Below are positions 59,426 to 64,000 of a stretch of 64,000 bases of DNA, piece by piece. A program made the position numbers and the translations under genes. Under the pieces are notes generated by a model, which had not been told where the DNA came from, searched no databases, and was given only the letters and a program-made list of their open reading frames with translations. Source of the DNA: Candidatus Obscuribacter sp. (GTDB lineage: Bacteria; Cyanobacteriota; Vampirovibrionia; Obscuribacterales; Obscuribacteraceae); NCBI GenBank assembly GCA_021772095.1, contig JADYXR010000128.1:1-64000 (forward strand). Reading direction: 5' to 3'. Positions within the stretch are counted from its first letter, which is position 1. Every line of letters begins with the position of its first letter.

Positions 59426-60092
59426 ACTTTTACTGACAAACTTTCTCTCGTCGCGCAGGGCATTTAGGCAACGAACGCTTGGCTGTTAATACTGCTACCG
59501 AGACTGGGGGAAAATTAGCCGGTATCCCGACGTTTTAATTGACCGAGCCGCGAGCCGACAGTGGGGTGGCATTTCGCGCCAGGTACGATAGCGGAGCCCG
59601 GAGGCTCGTTTGCCCAGTCAACAAAGGACTGACCGGTCTGAGCGTTCCGAACAGACTTGAACGGACCAGCCCTGAACGAACCGATCGCACCCAACGTTTA
59701 GAACCAAATATCTTTTATATATGTAGGTATCGATTTGCCGAAATGAATCAACACCAAATCGAAAAAAACGACTCGCAAAATAAAGCGTCCGAGAAAACAT
59801 CGAAGTCGCGAAATCGAAAGCAGGATTTTATTTCTTATGCTATGACTTAAAAATGGAGACACTATATATGGTGCGTATGTTTGAAACCAAAATATCAATG
59901 CTTTGCAAACCTATATATACATCTACAACCCCTGGATATAGACCACAGCGCGGTTTCCCCCATGACAGCCGGTAAGATTAAGGACTTATCCTATTTCTTG
60001 AAGGGTTTCCAAGCAAAAGCCGTGATATCATACGTCCATTGACAAGGTCGAAGACCACAACCCACATGGCGTTGAGAGAGGAGGTTGAGTTT
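59426..60092. other. Gene-free interval before coaD, with degenerate repeats
   Basis: About 670 bases. Around 59630-59700 variants of a GACCGGTCTGAGCGT / TGAACGGACCAGCCC / TGAACGAACCGATCG unit recur. The right half contains TATATA-rich segments (59700s, 59865, 59915) that could be -10 boxes. Upstream frames in line with coaD (60039, 60066) are open but not supported as starts. No RNA gene is seen. Confidence 0.4.
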
Positions 60093-60581
60093 GTGAGGGC
60101 CGTTTATCCTGGATCATTTGATCCAATGACGCTCGGCCATCTAGATATTGTCAAGAGGGCTAGCAAGCTCTTCGATGAAGTGATTATGGCTGTAGTAGCC
60201 AATCCGGGAAAATCCGCTCTTCTTCCAACCGAAGTGAGAACGCAACTAATAGAAGAATGCGTTAAGGAAATTCCAGGAGTTAAAGTCGGATCATTCCAAG
60301 GTTTGACTGTCGACTACGCCAAGCTCAACGACGTTACTTGCTTGATCCGCGGACTCCGAGCTATCTCAGATTTCGAAGCGGAACTTGGGATGACTCAAAC
60401 AAACAAGCAGCTGTATCCTGAACTAGAAACCATTTTTCTGATGACTAAAGCCGAGTATTCTTTTATTAGTTCATCCACAGTGAAGGAAATTGTGCGCTTG
60501 GGCGGAGACGTTTCCCATTTTGTACCCGGACCCGTTAACGACTACCTGAAGAAGCACTTCATTAGAGGCACCACAGTATGA
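60093..60581 (+). CDS. coaD: Phosphopantetheine adenylyltransferase CoaD
   Basis: 162 residues from a GTG eight bases after GAGAGGAGGT, giving MRAVYPGSFDPMTLGHLDIV, the exact family start; longer frames have no support. The 'TLGH' nucleotide motif, 'GLRAISDFEAELGM' and 'SFISSSTVKEIVRLGGDVSHFVP' are diagnostic. It catalyses the fourth step of coenzyme A synthesis. The next gene overlaps by four bases (ATGA), so the two are translationally coupled. Confidence 0.97.
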   Translation: MRAVYPGSFDPMTLGHLDIVKRASKLFDEVIMAVVANPGKSALLPTEVRTQLIEECVKEIPGVKVGSFQGLTVDYAKLNDVTCLIRGLRAISDFEAELGMTQTNKQLYPELETIFLMTKAEYSFISSSTVKEIVRLGGDVSHFVPGPVNDYLKKHFIRGTTV

Positions 60582-61285
60582 CCACTTTGACCGCACCTAA
60601 TGCGACTGTCGAAAATAACTACAAGCAAACGACCATATACAAACATATGGATTTGCTCGAGCATCTTATTGAAGACGCGGCAGGCGTGTATAAGTTTAAA
60701 TTCATCAATGCCGATGATTTCCTCGACGTTCTCGACAAAGCCAGAGCCCGCCTCCCTGAAGAATTGAGAGAGGCCGCTGAAGTTCTGCAGCAACGAGATC
60801 AAATTACGACCGAAGCGCATCGTCGCTCCGAGTCTGTTGTTCAACAAGCTCGCCGTCAAGCAGAAATGATGCTGCAAGAATCTGAACTACTTAAGGCTGT
60901 ACAAGCCGAAGTAGAGCGCATCCGCAAACAAGTTGTTACGGAAATTGAACAAATGCGCCGCGAAGCTTTAGCTGAAGCTGAACGCATTCGTGTCGAAGCG
61001 GAAGAAGATGCCACCAGAATTAGAGATGGTGCAGATCATTATGCAGAGTCAGTTTTGACCAGAGTTGAAACAGATCTTCAATCGGTTGCTCAACATGTCC
61101 AAGAGTCACAATCGATCGTCAAAAACGGTCAGCGCCTCCTGGGTCAAGTGAAGCGCCTGCCAAGCTCAGCCGCACCATCGGTGATGGCGGCACCTCAGGC
61201 TCCTCCGGCACCAACTCCATCTATCGTTCACACTAACGGTCATCTGCATCTGTCGAGCCCGCTGCTTACCCGCGGAAACGACTAA
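60578..61285 (+). CDS. DivIVA/Cdv3-like coiled-coil protein
   Basis: 235 residues. After a short variable N-terminus (1-45), a long coiled coil runs from about 60 to 185, with an R-x3-E-x3 heptad rich in Glu, Arg, Gln and Ala. A Pro/Ala-rich tail follows. The overlap with coaD is the arrangement I recall from Cyanobacteria, where the DivIVA-like division factor Cdv3 follows coaD; that parallel is my inference. DivIVA proteins mark division sites or poles. The typical DivIVA N-terminal membrane-binding signature is not clear here. Confidence 0.75.
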   Translation: MTTLTAPNATVENNYKQTTIYKHMDLLEHLIEDAAGVYKFKFINADDFLDVLDKARARLPEELREAAEVLQQRDQITTEAHRRSESVVQQARRQAEMMLQESELLKAVQAEVERIRKQVVTEIEQMRREALAEAERIRVEAEEDATRIRDGADHYAESVLTRVETDLQSVAQHVQESQSIVKNGQRLLGQVKRLPSSAAPSVMAAPQAPPAPTPSIVHTNGHLHLSSPLLTRGND

Positions 61286-61312
61286 GCGTTCGTTACGAAC
61301 AGAAATCATTGA

Positions 61313-61343
61313 AAAGCCACTGCAGATAAGGCAGTGGCTTTTT
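61313..61343 (+). terminator. Intrinsic terminator of the coaD operon
   Basis: AAAGCCACTGC (61313-61323) pairs perfectly with GCAGTGGCTTT (61331-61341) around AGATAAG, followed by T. Confidence 0.95.
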
Positions 61344-61470
61344 GTTTACTGTTGTTCGATGGTCGACTTTAAGTACTGCACACAGGAATTTGACGTTCTC
61401 TCCGCCCTGGAGGACGAAGCTTTACGGTTCTTGTGGTAATGCCATCATGTGCGCAAGAGACTCAGTGCGC

Positions 61471-63942
61471 TTAGCTGAAGAATTCCAACCCTAGTCTTCT
61501 CATGGTTTCCTCAGTGATGAGGACGTTTTCCTTGAGAGGTGTTCTGCCGAAAGCCGCCAGCACAACCGACTTCGATGCGCGTGGAGTGCGATCGTTGAAG
61601 CGCTGGTCCCGTCCACCACCACCGCCGCCGCGGTTGTCATCTCTCTTAACTTCTTTCCTGACTGGCGCATGCGCTTTTTGCTCGCCGATCACGGATGCTC
61701 CGACGACGCGCGCGAGGTTGCGATAACCATTTCGTATGTCGCGAGGGTAACGGAAATCAACTAGAGGACTGGATTTCGCAGGTCCCGAATTTTCGCGCGG
61801 GCGATCATCATCTCGTCCTCGGCCGCGATCGTCAGGGCTTCTGCCATTTCGTCCGCGGTCGTCACGACCTCGCGCACCACCGGCAGGATCAGGACGTCCA
61901 CCACGATTTCTATTGTCGCGTCCACGCTCTTCTCTCTGCGGAGACGCAGGTGGGGTGAGAACTGACAGGCGGCCTTCCTCTTCGCTGAAGACTAAAACGC
62001 GGGCGTTTGGATCGGAGAAGTGACCTGAGGCCAATTCGTGCAGGCTATTGAGAATCTCGTTTTCAACCATGAAGTCTCTGGTCGGTTTGTCGGCAGCATG
62101 ATTGGATTCAGTGATCAAAATATCCAGCTGGGACCTGCCTTCGGCAGACTGCGGAACATTGCCGACGACTTGAATCAATTCGCGACCTCGGATTACAGCA
62201 GCACCGGATATGGTGCGCTTGCCGGCAAACGATTCGAACACTTTGCGAACGTCTGAGAATTCGTTTGCGTAGAAACGAGTCAAGACGCCGCCGTCACTTC
62301 CTGGGCGAGTGAGGATTTCTACAGGTGAATAAACTTGTTCCGCCTCGGGCTCTGCAGGCGCTTGTTCAGCTTCTGCAGGCTGTTGCGCTTCGCCATGCTG
62401 AGGTTCTTCACCGCCGGATGGCTGCTCTGAAGGAGCATCGCCCGTGGTATCAGAGCTTGATGGGCTTTCTTGTTCTGCATTGGCAATCGTGCCGATTTCT
62501 CCGGCGTCGGATTGCCGAGCGGCAGACTGATCGCCACCAGCATCCTGGGCCGCAGGTTCTGAACTTTCGTCAGAAGAACTTGGGGCGTCAGCCGGCGTGT
62601 CTAGAGTAATACTGTCAGTTGTGGATGCAGGCGTTTCAGCAGTAGTGCTTTCATTTGTTGAAGCCGGTGTTTCGCCAGCAGGTGTTTCGGCCGCAGGTGT
62701 TTCCGCAGCAGCACTTTCGTCTGTCGCGGCCGGCGTTTCAGTGGAACCACTTTCATTTGACGCAGCCGGCAGTTCGCCAGTATTTTCAGAAGAGTCAACA
62801 ACGGTCTCACTTGTCGCAGTCGGCTCAGCCACTACTTCATTCGGCGGCGCAGCTGGAACATCACTTGCGGCTTGCTCTGTATCCGGTACTTCATCAACAG
62901 CCGGAGTGGCATCGGAACCAAGAATTGCATCGGCAGCCAAACCTTGTTCAACCGCTCCGCCAACATCAGCTGCTGGAGCGTCTTCACTGGATGCTGCTTG
63001 ATCGCCTACCGGCTCATCCGCACTTGCCGCGGCATCATCGGCGCTGACATCATCATCGGCAGTCGGTTCATGAGAACCTTCGTCGCCACCAGCATCTTCA
63101 CTGGCTAACAACTCCTCGTCATCAGCATCAAAATCAATTTGTTCTTCTGCGTCAACGAACAATAAAATGTATGCGCCCTTGTCGACTTTGCGATCTTTGG
63201 CTAGCTCATGAAGTGATTGCAGTACACGATTACCGGAAAGGAACGACTTCGCCGGTTGACTTGCCGCTTCTTTCGACATCGTCGAAATCACATGCAATTG
63301 ATCTTCGTTATCTTTTGCTTGAGGAACTGTGCCAATGACATCCTGAAGTTTATTATCAACTACAACAGCCGCACCGACTGGCGGTCTGTGGTTGTAGAGC
63401 CGGTAGAGCTTTTTCACATCGAAGAATTCACGTGGACGAAATCTTGTGAACACGCGTCCATCAGGAGCGCGGCTCGTGACTAGTTCGATATTATTGTTTT
63501 TGAGCTGCCGAAACAGAAAGATGTAGGTAGAGTCAGGCATCTTGCGCGTCAGCGTTTTGGTCAGCGCGCCAAGAACAGAATGGTTTTCTACCCAGCTTTT
63601 GATCTCATCAATTTTGCTGTTTTCCAGATCCTTGACCATAGCCTTGAGCTGGTTCTCCAGCTTCAAAATATGTTCTTCGGCTTCCGGCTTAGTTTGAAGA
63701 CTTTCGGTCGCTTCCTTATCTTCTTTTATATGGCGAAACATGGGCAGTTTGCCCAAAACGTCGTTCAGTTCACGCGCCACACGTGTAGTCACACCCTTCT
63801 CTTTACGCTCGAGTTCGGGAAGCTGCTTCCTTAAAAAGCGAACCGCTGCCCAAACGGACTTAGTCGCGTTCAGGCTGTCACTTTGCGAACGCGACTTGTA
63901 TCGCGATACGGCTTGCTTGGTTTTTGCAAGAGCGTTATCCAT
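61471..63942 (-). CDS. Large protein with duplicated unknown domain, acidic linker and RG-rich tail
   Basis: 823 residues. A helical N-terminus (1-140) is followed by a domain of about 120 residues (150-275, 'GRVFTRFRPREFFDVKKLYRLY', 'GAAVVVDNKLQDVIGTVPQAK', 'NRVLQSLHELAKD'). A 285-residue linker follows, very rich in Ala, Glu, Asp, Ser, Pro and Thr. A second copy of the domain lies at about 560-680 ('GGVLTRFYANEFSDVRKVFESF', 'ELIQVVGNVPQSAEGRSQ', 'ENEILNSLHELASG'). The tail (690-790) is rich in Arg, Gly and Asp, like RNA-binding disordered tails. It may be a scaffold that binds nucleic acid. No known family. The last 58 bases of the window hold nothing I can call. Confidence 0.75.
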   Translation of the reverse strand: MDNALAKTKQAVSRYKSRSQSDSLNATKSVWAAVRFLRKQLPELERKEKGVTTRVARELNDVLGKLPMFRHIKEDKEATESLQTKPEAEEHILKLENQLKAMVKDLENSKIDEIKSWVENHSVLGALTKTLTRKMPDSTYIFLFRQLKNNNIELVTSRAPDGRVFTRFRPREFFDVKKLYRLYNHRPPVGAAVVVDNKLQDVIGTVPQAKDNEDQLHVISTMSKEAASQPAKSFLSGNRVLQSLHELAKDRKVDKGAYILLFVDAEEQIDFDADDEELLASEDAGGDEGSHEPTADDDVSADDAAASADEPVGDQAASSEDAPAADVGGAVEQGLAADAILGSDATPAVDEVPDTEQAASDVPAAPPNEVVAEPTATSETVVDSSENTGELPAASNESGSTETPAATDESAAAETPAAETPAGETPASTNESTTAETPASTTDSITLDTPADAPSSSDESSEPAAQDAGGDQSAARQSDAGEIGTIANAEQESPSSSDTTGDAPSEQPSGGEEPQHGEAQQPAEAEQAPAEPEAEQVYSPVEILTRPGSDGGVLTRFYANEFSDVRKVFESFAGKRTISGAAVIRGRELIQVVGNVPQSAEGRSQLDILITESNHAADKPTRDFMVENEILNSLHELASGHFSDPNARVLVFSEEEGRLSVLTPPASPQREERGRDNRNRGGRPDPAGGARGRDDRGRNGRSPDDRGRGRDDDRPRENSGPAKSSPLVDFRYPRDIRNGYRNLARVVGASVIGEQKAHAPVRKEVKRDDNRGGGGGGRDQRFNDRTPRASKSVVLAAFGRTPLKENVLITEETMRRLGLEFFS

Positions 63943-64000
63943 GTTATCTCTGGAATAGGGCCGGGCAATATATTGTACTGCTCGGCCTACACGCGTAGCC

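Noticed and set aside
59539..59850. 103-residue plus-strand frame before coaD
   Set aside because: It runs through the degenerate repeat, is very rich in Arg, Ser and Lys, and lacks a binding site.

Overview
The window looks like chromosomal DNA of a Gram-negative-type bacterium of about 50% GC. It has a dense mix of housekeeping and lineage-specific genes on both strands. I see no transposase, integrase, phage or CRISPR signature. Several features point to the non-photosynthetic sister lineages of Cyanobacteria (Melainabacteria/Vampirovibrionia, perhaps Obscuribacterales). These are a coaD gene overlapping a DivIVA/Cdv3-like coiled-coil gene, a Ski2-like DSHCT-type helicase, PATAN (DUF4388) and MglA-like GTPase neighbours, many TPR lipoproteins, and no photosynthesis genes. 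A KdsC-like phosphatase and many exported proteins fit a diderm envelope. The taxonomic call is inference from gene content, not from a marker tree.

Layout. 0-5 kb: LapA-like membrane protein, bifunctional nuclease-domain protein, tRNA-Leu(GAG), HerA-like ATPase, small membrane protein, cytochrome c. 5-12 kb: murA, aspartate kinase, a helical-repeat protein, QueD-like protein, ComM/YifB ATPase. 12-19 kb: a previously uncalled 57-residue zinc-ribbon gene, a zinc-ribbon membrane protein, TPR lipoprotein, aspS, rpsU. 19-29 kb: mostly exported proteins of unknown function (a VIT/VWA protein, repeat proteins, a TPR protein), then the radical SAM enzyme AmrS and a 754-residue unknown protein. 29-38 kb: PATAN plus degenerate-GGDEF protein beside an MglA-like GTPase, KdsC-like phosphatase, FAD oxidoreductase with an SLH-like tail, SWIM-SNF2 helicase. 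38-50 kb: sensor-like membrane protein, a candidate structured RNA with a strong terminator, a tandem MshEN-like protein, divergent Fe/Mn SOD, a coiled-coil DNA-binding-like protein, Rieske oxygenase, a SelW-like selenoprotein read through an in-frame UGA, cmk, an M50 protease-TPR fusion, and a hydrolase. 50-64 kb: Ski2-like helicase, tRNA-Pro(GGG), GT-C-type membrane protein, sigma factor divergent from a HAMP-PAS histidine kinase, START-domain protein, coaD-cdv3-like pair, and an 823-residue protein with a duplicated unknown domain.

The strongest finding is the SelW/Rdx gene at 45569-45916. It has a perfect Shine-Dalgarno, a CxxU motif whose U is an in-frame UGA, an uninterrupted Rdx-type reading frame after it, and a bSECIS-like hairpin 15 bases past the UGA. 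Other leads are four copies of a 27-bp palindromic intergenic repeat, two paralogues built of GspE-N/MshEN-like repeats that may sense c-di-GMP, a candidate ncRNA at about 39.7-39.9 kb, and a habit of placing degenerate short tandem repeats, each with its own unit, just outside genes.

Most start sites were re-chosen from the longest frame to the codon best supported by a ribosome binding site or by family length. Many genes here start with GTG or TTG.
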